Shown here one piece after another: positions 11,037 through 21,905 of a stretch of 58,365 nt of DNA (position 1 is the stretch's first letter; every line of letters begins with the position of its first letter). The position numbers were made by a program, and so were the translations under genes. The notes under the pieces were generated by a model. It was not told the origin of the DNA, did no database searches, and saw only the letters and a list, made by a program, of their open reading frames with translations. Where the stretch lies: the NCBI GenBank assembly GCA_900155495.1, contig FTLJ01000481.1, forward strand, positions 1 through 58,365. The letters are read 5' to 3'. The DNA is from Porogramme epimiltina (lineage: Eukaryota; Basidiomycota; Agaricomycetes; Polyporales; Polyporaceae).

Positions 11037-11909
11037 TGCTATGATCCCATGAGCTTATTGGTCGCCGCCTCTTTGTTGTTTTGTGGAAGTGTTTGTTTTT
11101 CTGAGGCATCATTCCGACCGTGACTGCGGCCATGTCTTGGTGTGTCATTCTGTGCAGTTCTAAAATAAATTGGGTCTAGAATTTCCGTGTTGCACGTTAA
11201 TCTTCTCTCCCGTAGCTTTGTTGTACAGTAGACTGTCTCATAGTGAACAGCTCTGGGACCATCTATTTCTTATGCATTACTATGGGTTTTTATGCACTAT
11301 AACATGGTACTTTGGCATGTAGATGGGGGTTCGGTTCCTACCCCATGCTATCATTAGTGCAATGTATGCGTTATGATGTTATGCACTATGGGATAGTCTA
11401 CTGTATATACCTCACCGATTCTTTCTCGCTGCGATCTCACTGGCCTTGCCTAAGAACTACATGGTTGTGTTCTCTTTCCCGGAGCCAACTTTCGCCTTGG
11501 CGGCATGTTCAAATATCGCTGCTGCCGCTTTCCTGCTCGTGACCCGTCACTACGATTAAGTGCATGTCAAAGTGTCTTAAAATTCAAAAGTTAATTATGA
11601 GTCCTCGCAAGCTGCTCTTGTTGTGCCTATAAAGGGCTGTTGTGCCGATTCCTCAGCTATATGTATTGCTCGCTTTAATTTCGGAATTGACTGTTGTTAC
11701 CCGGGCTCGTGAGCCTCTCAGGTCTGAATGACAAGTAAACTTAGTATGTAAATCGTGAATCAGTTCAATATACGATGGTTTGCCGGACCGACCTTACGTT
11801 TTCAGCCTATGTAGCATTCCACATATATACACACCTTCGAGTTGGGATGCAATAAAGTTGCTTCTAGATAATATATCACAGACAAATGAACGGCCCGCAC
11901 GTTGTTGCC
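11037..11909. other. AT-rich gene-free region
   Basis: Low-GC, pyrimidine-rich stretch with several near-repeats of a TTATGCACTATGG-like string (about 11272-11393). A solo LTR was considered, but no TG...CA boundary with target duplication could be fixed. Confidence 0.35.
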
Positions 11910-12868
11910 GCGAGATCTCCCAACCCAAGAGTCATCGCGGCAGAACCGATCAGCATGCCATCTTGCGGTCATCTTGTCGGAATCCTACAGCGCTTCATTC
12001 GAGGAGAGAGGTTAATTTATGTACAATATCTGGAGGCCATAGCTTCACCGTGCCTACACCCGGCCTGATCGATGCGCGAACCCTCAATTGCTTGAGCGCC
12101 CGGGTCCTCGTCCTTCTCCCTCCCACATCGCACCGGCAAACGATACACTCCAGTTTCACTTCATCTCTGCACCGTGCATTCTGCAGTGTGAGCCCCACTA
12201 CATACAGAATGTTAGAACAGGCCTGAGAGCCTATCCGTCAGCAACGTCCACGCAGTCGTGGCCAGATCGCGCCGGTCGAGACTTGAGACGAGCCGGGATT
12301 TCCGGACCGGATGCATATGACGGGAGGCGCGCGTTCATAAATCTCCCCCCACTCTCATCACCTCTCTTCACCTGCCCGCCATGTCCACCCCCCAGCCAGC
12401 CATCCCCACGCGCCAGCCCGTCGAAGAGTTCATCTCCAAGATGACATCGTCGGCGTGTTCGAAAAGCTCAATCCTAACGTCCCGCCGTTCAAGCGCGACT
12501 CCTGGCTCCGCCCGCAGGGCGGACGCGGTCTCTCGTGCGTATTCGCAGTTCCCACTCCTTCCCCCGGCGTCGCACCCCAAGACACTGTACTTGAGAAGGC
12601 GGGTGTGAACATCTCCGTCGTCCACGGCATGCTGCCCCCTCCCGCTATCAAGCAGATGCGCGCGGACCACTCATCCATCCCCGACATCCAGTCCTCCGTC
12701 CCCTTCTTCGTCGCTGGCATCTCCCTCGTCATCCATCCGCGCAACACGCACGCGCCGACCGTGCACGCCAACTACCGCTGCCTCGAGATCACTGCGCAGC
12801 TGATGGAGGAGGAGCAGGCGGATGGGAAGCCGGGCAAGGCCATCGCGTGGTGGTATGGCGGCGGGTCG
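11910..12868 (+). pseudogene. HEM13: HEM13 (coproporphyrinogen oxidase) segmental copy, 5' part
   Basis: Direct copy of 16473-17431, that is, about 0.5 kb of the HEM13 upstream region plus the first half of the gene. Both copies are about 959 nt. The start ATG is at 12381 and the N-terminus MSTPQ...VEEFISK is kept. Seven bases are then missing relative to the intact gene just after the Lys codon, which shifts the frame. The original frame is visible again from 12455 (FEKLNPNVPPFKRDSWLRPQ) to AWWYGGGS. Homology stops at about 12868, before the catalytic signature. The following bases belong to a GH35 remnant. Dead by frameshift and truncation. Confidence 0.85.
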
Positions 12869-12889
12869 AACCCTTTTTGACCGGCGCGG

Positions 12890-13723
12890 GAACAGTGATG
12901 GCGAGCCCAGACAACGTCGTCACGGTTCTGTACGACAGCATAGGCAGCGATGGAGACTCAAACGAGGAATTCCCGCACCGACTAGGTGCCTTTTAACTCG
13001 TCGGCGGGGTGATCGATACGTGAAAGGTCCGGGGTGGGCCCGGAGGGTACACCAAGTGCGTAATACCTCTCGTCTCCATACCGAACTCATCGCTGACCCG
13101 CGACTTAGGGTAGCGTCATGCGAAGCTATCCCGATAGGGTTCGCGTCACTATGAACGGGGGCGGGCTCTTTGAGGAACGTAGAGCTTAGCATCTACCAGG
13201 GTTCGATACGTCGAAGTGGACGGCGCGAGCCCTACCTGATGGTCTACCCGGTGACGAGGCCAGTGTGGTGGTAAATTTCTTCGTCACGACGTTCGACATC
13301 GACGTTCCTCGTGGGGCGGACGCGTTCGTAAACTTCCAATTCGAAGAAGCAAGCAGCCAGGCCTACCGCACGCGGCTGTTTGCGAACGGATGGGCGTTTG
13401 GGAAGACGGGAGTGCAGTAGTTGTCCCCTGAGTGCATGGCAGTGGTCGCAGCGTGGAGCCTGAAGCGTGTGAGTGATGTCGGACCGCAAACAAAGCTCCC
13501 CATCCCGCGCGGCATTTTGGACTGCGACGGCAAAAAGTGAGCGGCAGGATATCCTAAACAACATCGATTCCATTCTAACATGTTCTACGTTACAGTCGCT
13601 GCGGTCCTATGGGCTCTCAACCATGCGCCGGTTTCGACCGAACTCGCGTTGTTTGTCGATGTCGTGCTAGACAGTGGGGCGGGTCAGGTCAGGTCAAACA
13701 ACCCGGTCTGGTCTCCACGGTAA
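12890..13723 (+). pseudogene. GH35 beta-galactosidase remnant, 3' end
   Basis: Decayed C-terminal jelly-roll region of a fungal GH35 beta-galactosidase. Recognisable segments in order are SPDNVVTVLYDSIGSD (12902), a KVRGGPGGYT-like piece, NGGGLFEERRA, then a stop codon and HLPGFDTSKWTARALPDGLP. VVVNFFVTTFDIDVPRGADA, NFQFEEASSQAYRTRLFANG and WAFGKT follow. After a further break come KLPIPRGILDCDGKK and a final exon with YVTVAAVLWALNHAPVSTEL and RSNNPVWSPR ending at TAA 13723. There are at least one in-frame stop and several frame changes, and the catalytic N-terminal barrel is absent. It abuts the truncated HEM13 copy. Confidence 0.8.
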
Positions 13724-14229
13724 CAAGGAGAGGTTCACGTTGAATGCCCCGTACTTAGTACTCTTGTGTGATCGGCTTGTAGCATTTTGTAATGCGGCTT
13801 CGGCTGAATAACATGAACCCGATCACCGATGACAAACAAGCCATCCTCCAATTTGCGACCGCTTGCCGCTGTCCGCAGGGCTTATCTCCCCAAGCTTTCA
13901 TGTCCCGGCTCTTTATGACGCCACCCCGTCAATCATGTCAGTGCTTGTATCGTTCTCCCTCTTGAGTTTGAACGTCCTCCATTGTCACCTTCTCATACTT
14001 ATTCATATATTGTCATCAAGATCTGAAGGGTTCCTGAGAGTTGGTGAAGGTAGTATATGAATGTACCGCAAAGAACTAGAATTGTGCTACACGCCTAAGC
14101 CATTACCGACGAGTCAAGATATAAACCAATCAATCTTCCGAGCACGTATCCACGAGTGCACTCGCAGCGGATTTCAACATCATATGTCACCACCCTACGC
14201 TCCGCACAGAGGATAGAGCGAGCCCTATA
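13724..14229. other. Gene-free spacer
   Basis: Between the GH35 remnant and the 3' end of the next minus-strand gene. No gene or repeat seen. Confidence 0.45.
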
Positions 14230-15529
14230 TCAGCGAGCGCGAGTTCCGGGCACAGACCCACTACCCTGCACACTCCGTGAGCTAGACACACTCCTCCCCG
14301 TCAACGGGCTGTGATATTGAGATGCGCTCGGTGTTTCGAGGTCAATTCCGAGTTCGTTGGCCTGCACAGTCTCCTCGGATCTGAGATGAGAGCGTGCGGG
14401 GTCCGCAAAGACGGTCGGAGAAGTGCCAAACCACGAGGACGGCATTTGTGTCCGTTGTTCTATCCGCGGTACTGTTGGTGCTGATGCACGGAGACGCATG
14501 ACTGATCAGTACCCACTAGAAGTTCAATCTCAATAGACATACCATCATCCGTACTCTGCCTTCTCCACTGTCTCATCACAGGGGGAGTGAAAAGACTGAA
14601 TCGCTTCTTCTGAGGAGCCCCCCTTCTCATTGCAGGGTCTGCTCAAGGATGCCAGATATCGCGTGATGAGAGTCTACGCAAAGAATTCTAGCGGGGGACG
14701 AAGCTACGCACCACAATCATCATCATTTAATCTGACTGAGGCGTACCGGCTCTTGCTACGCCGCCATCGTATTAATACCACGGAAATTATAAAGATGGCC
14801 AGTACGCCAAGTATGACTGCTATGACTATGCTTGTTACAGTGTTAATGGTAGTCTTCGAGGGTGCTGCTGAGCCGTTTGGAGTTGCGGTTTCGGAGCTAA
14901 TTGCGGTCTCGAAGCTAGTTGCGGTCTCGGAGCTAGTTGCGGTCTCGGAGCTAGTTGTACTACTCGTGCGCGTCCCAGCGGAATCGGTGGTTGTGTTTGA
15001 CTGTCCGTCGGTTAAGGTTTCTCCCACCAGGATCTGCTGAAGCTCGTTCGAGTGCAGGTTGAAGCTACCGAGCCGGAAGGGGGCTTCGTTGGAGGCCTCA
15101 ACGACGTCGCAGTGCAGAGTGTGGTTTTGTTTGGATAGATTGCTGCTGTTTATGATCCGCCAACCGAGCCACTCGTCCGTGGCCGTGCTATTCGGAGCCG
15201 GCTGAGAAGCCTGAGCAACTCCGTCGAGAGTGCAGCTGATAGCTGGGGAATCGGACAGGGACTCCCACGACCCTCGATACGCCCATAGTTCTATTCCAAC
15301 CCCTATTATAGTGGTTTGAAAGTATTAACAGTATGGGTTGAGCATGTAAGTGCAATCTCTCACCATTGAACTTCAAAGAAACTGACGGGCCGTTCGAGTT
15401 GGCTACTTGGACTAGCATGGATGTGTCGGATGAAAAAGAAATTGTGTACAGAGACCAGGTGCCGTTATATGATATGGCATCGCTAGTAGACGAGATTGTG
15501 ATAACAGCCGAGTTGCTGTTATCTGGCAT
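14230..15529 (-). CDS. Single-pass membrane protein, receptor-like family, complete member 4
   Basis: The most complete family member. Exons 15529-15364, 15302-14712, 14638-14543 and 14501-14230 join in phase to about 374 aa. Order of parts: beta-rich N-terminal domain (SAVITISSTSDAISYNGTWS, then PSVSLKFNGVGIELWAYRG), a Cys-bearing middle segment (HTLHCDVVEASNEAPFRLGS), a Ser/Thr stalk with repeats of SSETATSSETATSFETA, and a membrane helix (TSIVIAVILGVLAIFIISVV). A basic stop-transfer (RWRRSKSR) and a Ser/Arg/Pro cytoplasmic tail end the protein. Agaricomycetes encode many proteins with a GTW...FTG-type beta-sandwich, one helix and a disordered tail, usually without a clear signal peptide; this fits. 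The ligand and role are unknown; a surface-sensing role would be guesswork. Confidence 0.7.
14872..14957 (-). repeat. Short tandem repeat encoding the Ser/Thr stalk
   Basis: An imperfect 18-nt unit (plus-strand gagctagttgcggtctcg) occurs about four to five times inside the receptor-like gene and encodes SSETAT-type repeats of the extracellular stalk. Copy number could vary between strains. Confidence 0.6.
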
Positions 15530-16472
15530 GGCGAAAGAGAGTCACTGTGAAGGCGAGTTCCCGAGAGGGGAATTGGGATATGAGGCACCATAGTCACCAC
15601 CTAGTCTGCAACCTTTTATTCGGTTTAGGGAGACCATTTTTGCACAACGGCAACCACGGACCTCGACCAACTGTTTCCAGGCCCGCATTGTCGGAGTTAG
15701 CACAGGCAACGAGAGCTTCTAAATTTTCCAGAACTAGAATATAGGGGGTAATGATCAGTGTATGTGGCAGATAGGGGTTGTTTTCATCACCATTCTCAGG
15801 CATCATGTGAATCGAAGCAGAAATACCTATGCTTGAGAGTTGGTCTTACGCATATCAGTGTTCGCTATACATACGAAGCCGATATTGTCGGTTCTCTTCT
15901 CCTCCTGCATGACCTATGGAACACACAAATGTTGCTTCTCGCCCACACATACAGCCTCTTCACATTCCATCAATTTGAACGTAGAACCTGATTGCATTCA
16001 GTATCCGCAGCTTGCAGTGTCCACAGGCACTGCCGCAGCTACTAGTGGTTCCTCGAGGCCCGCCTCAACTTGGCACGGTGAAGATGATCAGACTTCAGAG
16101 CTAAGTCAAGTCAGTGAGTCGGCCCGAAATTCGACGCATACTTAGTGCCACATACTAATGCCGAGGCGATGGGGTGGCGATAGTGTCGGTGCCGAAGCGT
16201 GCAGGTCACCCGGAAGGCAACATGTGTTTGAAGGGGAGAGAAAAAGAGAAGCAGGGAACTAACAACTCCTACAATCACCTGATTGATTCCCAGAGGCGCC
16301 CGAGCACAAAGTTCTCGATCGTGAGCGCTGGGCTCGAGCCGAGGAAGGCTTCCGCGAGACGCACAGGAGAATATACCCCAGAGCAGGAGAATAGTTTTGC
16401 ACACTGTTCTATGGTTTTCCTCTCTTCGAATCTCGCTATGGTACCCGGAAAGCATCGTTATCAGTCGCTACA
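15530..16472. other. Gene-free spacer
   Basis: Upstream of the minus-strand receptor-like gene and of the plus-strand HEM13 region. No supported gene. Confidence 0.45.
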
Positions 16473-16936
16473 GCGAGAACTCCCAACCCAAGAGTCATCG
16501 CTGCGAAACCGACCGGTGTCCCATGTCGCGATGCGCTTTTCGGAATCCTGCAACACTTCATTAGGGGAGAGAGGTCAATTCATGTATAATCTTATTATCC
16601 GGAGGTCATAGCTTCGCAGTGCCCACACCGGGGCCTGGATGCGCGAACCCTCGATTGGTTGAGCGCCCGGGTCCTCGTCCTTCCCCCTCCCACATCGCAC
16701 CGGTACACGATACCCTCCAGTTTCACCTTCTCTCTGCACCATGCATTCTGCCGTGTGAGCCGCACCACATACCGAATGTTAGCACAGGCCTGAGAGCCTA
16801 TCTGTCATCGACGTTCACGCAGTCGTGGCCAGATCGCGCCGGTCGAGACGAGCCGGGATTTGGGCCGGATGCGTATGGCGGGAGGTGCGCGTTCATAAAT
16901 TTCGCCGCTCTCACCACTTCTCCCCATCCTCCCGCC
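16473..16936 (+). promoter_or_regulatory. HEM13 upstream region, duplicated at 11910-12380
   Basis: This stretch is shared with the pseudogene copy. A TATA-like ttcataaat at 16892-16900 lies about 37 nt before the ATG and is kept in both copies. Other blocks strongly kept between copies include gagcgcccgggtcctcgtcc and gtggccagatcgcgccggtc. Confidence 0.5.
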
Positions 16937-17995
16937 ATGTCCACTCCTCAGTCAGACGTCCCCATGCGCCAGCGCGTCGAAGAGTTCATCTCTAAGCTCC
17001 AAGATGACATCGTCGGCGCGTTCGAAAAGCTCGACCCTAATGCCCCACCGTTCAAGCGCGACTCCTGGCTCCGCCCACAAGGCGGACGCGGTCTCTCGTG
17101 CGTATTCGCAGTTCCCACTCCTCCCCCTGGCGTCGCACCCCAAGAGACTGTGCTTGAGAAGGCGGGTGTGAACATCTCCGTCGTCCACGGCATGCTGCCC
17201 CCTCCCGCTATCAAGCAGATGCGCGCGGACCACTCTTCCATCCCCGACATCCAGTCCTCCGTCCCCTTCTTCGCCGCCGGAATCTCCCTCGTCATCCACC
17301 CGCGCAACCCGCACGCACCGACCGTGCACGCCAACTATCGCTACTTTGAAATCACCGCGCAGCCGACGGAAGAGGAGCAGGCGGACGGGAAGCCGGGCAA
17401 GGTTATCGCGTGGTGGTTCGGCGGCGGGTCGGACCTTACGCCCTCGTACCTGTACGAGGAGGACGCGGTGCACTTCCACAAGACGATCAAGGACGCGTGC
17501 GACGCGCACGGCGCGGACGTGTACCCGACGTTCAAGAAGTGGTGCGACGAGTACTTCTTCATCCCCCACCGCGGCGAGGCGCGCGGCATCGGCGGCATCT
17601 TCTTCGATGACGTCTCGGACGAGTCGCACAAACGCTTCGCGGACGACGCGGCGCGCCCCAAGAGCGCGGACGAGATCTTCGCGTTCCTCCAGGCGGTCGG
17701 CAACTCGTTCGTCCCGTCGTACCTTCCTATCCTCGAGCGCCGCTGCCGCGCACCGAGCGACGAGCACGAGCGGCGCTGGCAGCTCCTCCGCCGTGGACGA
17801 TACGTCGAATTCAACCTCGTCTACGACCGCGGAACGAAGTTCGGCCTCATGACGCCCGGAGCGCGGATCGAGAGCATTCTCATGAGCCTTCCGGAGACGG
17901 CGCGGTGGGAGTACATGAGTGAGCTCGAGACGGAGGCGGAGAGCAGAGAGGGGAAGCTGCTCGATGTGCTCAAGACGCCTCGAGCTTGGGTGTAA
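16937..17995 (+). CDS. HEM13: Oxygen-dependent coproporphyrinogen III oxidase
   Basis: Heme biosynthesis: converts coproporphyrinogen III to protoporphyrinogen IX by oxidative decarboxylation of two propionates. Single-exon frame of 352 aa from ATG 16937 to TAA 17995, a normal length for the cytosolic fungal enzyme with no targeting presequence. The family signature is intact: KKWCDEYFFIPHRGEARGIG followed by GIFFDD. Other hallmarks are FKRDSWLRPQGGRG near the N-terminus, AWWFGGGSDLTPSYLYEED and YVEFNLVYDRGTKFGL near the C-terminus, ending SREGKLLDVLKTPRAWV. The upstream region and 5' half also exist as a broken copy about 4.6 kb to the left. It is the only intact copy in the window. Confidence 0.96.
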   Translation: MSTPQSDVPMRQRVEEFISKLQDDIVGAFEKLDPNAPPFKRDSWLRPQGGRGLSCVFAVPTPPPGVAPQETVLEKAGVNISVVHGMLPPPAIKQMRADHSSIPDIQSSVPFFAAGISLVIHPRNPHAPTVHANYRYFEITAQPTEEEQADGKPGKVIAWWFGGGSDLTPSYLYEEDAVHFHKTIKDACDAHGADVYPTFKKWCDEYFFIPHRGEARGIGGIFFDDVSDESHKRFADDAARPKSADEIFAFLQAVGNSFVPSYLPILERRCRAPSDEHERRWQLLRRGRYVEFNLVYDRGTKFGLMTPGARIESILMSLPETARWEYMSELETEAESREGKLLDVLKTPRAWV

Positions 17996-18718
17996 ACAAG
18001 CGAAGCAAAAGTAGACTGTACGTACACCCCTTAATGTGACCTTCGTACGCATCACTTATACGGGACATAGGGACGTGCAAATGTTGTATCATAGTAGCGA
18101 ATAGACGTGTACCACCCCCCTCCTTCCTTCCGTGCCATCGCCATCAAGATACCAGGTTTTCGTTGTTTCCTCGACAAACCATCCTTCCGCCCGATGACAA
18201 GCACGCAAGACGGTCCCTTCGCTACCAGGCCATTTCAGCAGACGCCGCAGTGCGCTAGCATTCGCATTTCGGACAGTAAAACGGTAACTGCGATTGTTTC
18301 ATATGCATCTTTCATGATGTGCGGCGCAAAGTTCTGGACATGGCTGGATGCAATACGAAGTCGCCGGTTAGTCTGTCCGGAGCACCTAGGGCGGTCACCG
18401 CGGGGTCTACGTCAATTTTCTCGCTGCAGGCTCCGAACTTCTAGCTAATCTTTGCGAGGTCCGTTTCCGGTGCTCCCGTTCCGCATCTCTCAGGATCCAC
18501 CATCTCCATTTCGTCCGCTCTCTCCTTACGTGCCGCGCATCGAACAGATGCTTAAGTACTGCGATGCTCGGAAGTGTTCAACCAATGTATGTCAGCATTG
18601 GTTGGTTACCACGATCGCTGTCGCAAAGGCAGTCAGTAAAAAAGGAACCTGGCTGGATGTCTTGGAGTTTGTAAGAATGCAGACTGCTCTCATGCTACCA
18701 TGCAGAGCGCTCATGCAT
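17996..18718. other. Gene-free spacer
   Basis: 3' flank of HEM13 up to the tRNA gene. Nothing supported. Confidence 0.5.
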
Positions 18719-18813
18719 GACATCATAGCCAAGCGGTTACGGCGACAGATTCGAACTTTCGTTTGAATATCTGTTTCCCTTTGGGAGCGCAGGTTCGAAT
18801 CCTGCTGGTGTCG
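18719..18813 (+). tRNA. tRNA-Ser(CGA) with a 13-nt intron
   Basis: The seven-base acceptor stem gacatca pairs with tggtgtc, with one T-G wobble, and the discriminator base is G at 18813. The D-arm is gccaagcggttacggc. The anticodon stem is acaga/tctgt. The loop carries the anticodon CGA at 18752-18754, and an intron at 18756-18768 sits one base 3' of the anticodon, the canonical site. A long variable arm with a CCC/GGG stem marks a type II tRNA. The T-arm is gcagg-ttcgaat-cctgc. A T7 run at about 18833 is a fitting Pol III terminator. Mature length is about 82 nt without CCA. A tRNA-Ser(CGA) with an intron is also known in yeast. Confidence 0.92.
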
Positions 18814-18828
18814 ATGCGTCTGTGGTTG

Positions 18829-18840
18829 TTCAATTTTTTT
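18829..18840 (+). terminator. Pol III T-run after tRNA-Ser
   Basis: A run of seven T residues about 15-20 nt beyond the tRNA 3' end, the normal RNA polymerase III stop signal. Confidence 0.6.
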
Positions 18841-18940
18841 GAACTCGTCTTAAATTCTGTTGCCTCACAAATGCTCACGGCGTACACGAAAACTCTCATG
18901 GACAAGTGCTATAACAGAGTATCCAATACGGCATCCCAAA

Positions 18941-20364
18941 CTACAATTTCGGCGTGAACAGCGACTTCGCGACAATGTTCCCCCCATCGAGCGTGATCGT
19001 CGCCCCGTTCACCCATGCGCCGGCGCGGCTCGCGAGGAAAATGCACGCCCCTGCGGCGTCTTCAGGCGTTCCTACCCGCCCCAGCGGTACCGACGCGCGA
19101 ATGGCCTCGCCGTGGTGCTCCAGGTGGTATTCCATCACTACAGAACGGGGAGGTCAATCGACGGATGGCCATTAGGAGCACGTTGGCTTACTCTTGCTCG
19201 GGAACGGGCCTTGCGTACGAAAGCAGGTCAGCATCGGGCCAAGGGGGGGCAGCGAAGAGGAAGAGACGTACCGCATGCGAGGGTGTTGCTAGTGATGCCC
19301 TCTGGACCTAGACGCCCCGCGAGATTACGGCTAAGGTGGTGCAGGCCCGCCTTGGACGCCGAGTACGCGTATGTTTCGTGCGCGGGGACCGAGGAGCCCT
19401 CAATAGAGCCGATCTGTACACATGCCGTGAGCGGGGGTGCGCCATGAGCAAGCTCAGAGAAGGAGACTTACGTTGATGATGCGCGCGGGGTCGTTGTACG
19501 CGCCAGCAGTCTTGCCTCCCTGTTCTGCGGCGGCACGGAGGAGCGGGAGGCACTTCTGCGTCATCGTGAAGACGCGCTGGAGGTTCAGCGTGAGGACCTT
19601 CGTCCACGCTTCGTCCTGCAAGGTCCCTCCTTAGCCTGCGCCATTCACAACCTGCGGACGCCCCTTCCTCCACCATCTTCCTCCACCTTCTCTACTCCTT
19701 CTCCCTGCCCATCTTTCTCCCATATATGCAACAACCGCACGCAAAGAGCAACCAAACACGCACCGGGTACTCGTCAATACCATCGCCCCACGCGGCGCCC
19801 GCGTTGTTCACGAGGACGTGCAGCGCGGACTCGCGCGTGCCCAGCTCGCGCGCGAGCCGCTCCGCCTCCTCGACGCGCTGCAGGTCTGCGGAGAGCGCGA
19901 CGCAGCGCCCGGGCCCGAGCGCGTTCAGCTCCTTCTCGGTCGCGGCGCACGCTTTGGTCGAGCGTGCGGAGATGTACACCTATTCGCGTTGGCAGGGGTG
20001 CGGGCGCGCGGTTATGGTGTAGGAGGGAGTAGGGGCGGCCATGATGGTGTTGAGAAGAGTATGTATGGGGTGCGTCCAGTTCACAGTCAGCGGGGCGTCC
20101 GGGGGAGACACAAGAAGATGGGACGTACCGTCGCGCCGTTCCTGACGAACCCAGTCGCGATCTGCAGGCACAAGGGACGAGCGAGTGTCAGAGCGCACCC
20201 TTGAAGACCCTTGAGCAGACAGCCTCCGCGTTCCGAGTCGGACTTGCAGGGAATCCCGGACCTGGGAGAAGACGCACCATCTTGCCTATCCCGCGGCTCC
20301 CGCCCGTGACGAGCACCACCTTGCCCTTGACGTCGAAGAGCGCATTGATGTCGAAGGCGGACAT
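18941..20364 (-). CDS. Short-chain dehydrogenase/reductase, 3-oxoacyl-reductase-like
   Basis: NAD(P)-dependent oxidoreductase of the classical SDR fold, close to fungal proteins annotated as rhamnolipid-type 3-oxoacyl reductases. Seven exons join in phase to about 278 aa: 20364-20278, 20161-20129, 19979-19764, 19615-19472, 19413-19272, 19209-19192 (an 18-nt micro-exon) and 19137-18941. Motifs in order are the nucleotide-binding TGGSRGIG at residues about 20-27, LHVLVNNAGAAWGDGIDEYP, the catalytic Ser in NIGSIEG, and YAYSASKAGLHHLSRNLAGR with the catalytic Tyr and Lys. GPFPSKMM, supplied partly by the micro-exon, and a C-terminal WVNGATITLDGG follow. All active-site residues are present. The natural substrate is unknown. 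Confidence 0.9.
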
Positions 20365-21600
20365 GGTAGTGGAAGCAATAAGAGAAAGCGTACGTCGATT
20401 CGGTGGCCCCGCCGGCGCGAGCCCGGGTCGTGGCAAACGCCCCAGGAGAAAAGCACGCTCACGCTCAGCACCTCCGCGGTCTCGTGCCGCGAGTGCGGGG
20501 TGCCGGCAGAGAGCGATCACGGAGCCGGCAGTGCGAGTGGCCCCGGTCGGGCCGGGTTCACGCCGGCTCCCTCGAAGGCAGGCTTGTGCTGCGAAAGAAC
20601 AGAAGACGAAAGAAGAGGAAGGCATTCTAGGATTTTGCCTTTGGTTTCGCAACGTGAGTTCCGCAGCGACACAACACACATCAGATCACAACACTCGGGC
20701 TGGCAGGAGCCTGAGTTTCGACATTACTAGTATGTATGCACACGTAATGCACGCCGGTACATGCTCGCCCAGTTCCTAACTCTGCACTGCATGCCCCTTG
20801 CAAGCTTGTCCGTCGCCCTTCCATGACCCATGCTTCCCCGACACTGTGCCCTCCTTGATCCTGCCTTCAAAGCGTTGATCAAGCGCAAAACAAGAGCCAA
20901 ATGCAGTGCAACGCCGACCTGACGACGCTGTCCCGCCCGCCAAATCACCACCCCCTGGCAGCTCGAAAGTGCATCCCCCGTGCCAAGCTCAGACGACACC
21001 GCAGGCCTGGCAGCCCGTCGCCGCCACCGTTGGGAACGCACGCGCGATGCCACGAGGCCCCGCCTCGCGCCAGATCGCACGGCTCGAGCAGTCGCAGACG
21101 AACAGCGTGCATGACGGCCAGCGCCGCCGCCGGTGGTCCGCGGACGACACAGCGGGCACGCACGCACGCTCGGCCGGGAACCCCAGCGCACCATGCACCG
21201 CGCGCGGGCACGAGGCGGCGCGCCCCCACGCCCTCCGCCTGCTCTGCAACCGGAGCCGCCGCCGCTCGGATACGGCGCGCGCACGCTTGTCGACCCCTAC
21301 ACGGCTTACGAACACTACACAGCGCACCGTGCGCGGGACAAGACTCAGGGGGAGGGGGGCCCTGATGAGCTGGAACGTCCGGGATCGCGGGCGCAGCTGC
21401 TTACAGGGCCCCGGGGAGACCGCAGGCCGCGGCGGCGCTGATGTCGATGGGGGGCGTGATGGGCGGGCCGGGGCGCGGGGCGCGACTTGTCCTGCGCTCC
21501 CGGGCGGGCGCGTGGGCGAGCGGAGAGTTTGTCAGGATGCGGGTGCCTCGCGGGCAGCGGCGGACTATTCGTGTGTGTCATAGCTGATCGTGTTGTATTC
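20365..21600. other. GC-rich gene-free region
   Basis: Upstream flank of the SDR gene. Long frames on all strands are produced by high GC and have Arg/Pro/Ala-rich, motif-free translations. No gene supported. Confidence 0.45.
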
Positions 21601-21606
21601 ACTCGT

Positions 21607-21905
21607 CCAGCGGAGTGGCCTTGCCATGTGATGTCTGCCCAAGTCTGGCCCATTTTGGCTGTGACGTCGCAGCACCCTAGCTAATCCGTTGGTATGGTAA
21701 GTCAAATGAGCATTTTTGTCCGCGATACAAGTATGTACTTGCAACGGGATGCCCCCCTCGAGTTCGTTCGCCTAGAGGAGTGGCTTCGCCAAGTGATGTC
21801 TGCCCAGGTCTGGCCCATTTTGGCTGTGAGCTCGCAGCACCCTAGATAATCCGTTGGTATGGTAAGTCTTATGAGCGTTTTGGTACATGCAACCAGATGC
21901 CCCTC
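21607..21905 (+). repeat. Direct tandem duplication, period about 165 bp
   Basis: Two diverged copies, about 21607-21755 and 21771-21905. Both contain gatgtctgcccaagtctggc (second copy with one change), then cccattttggctgtga, gcagcaccctag, ataatccgttggtatggtaa and gatgcccctc. The spacing between matching points is about 165 nt. No coding potential. Confidence 0.7.

Noticed and set aside
11080..11760. Solo LTR of a retrotransposon
   Set aside because: Composition is suggestive but no terminal TG/CA pair with flanking target duplication could be placed.
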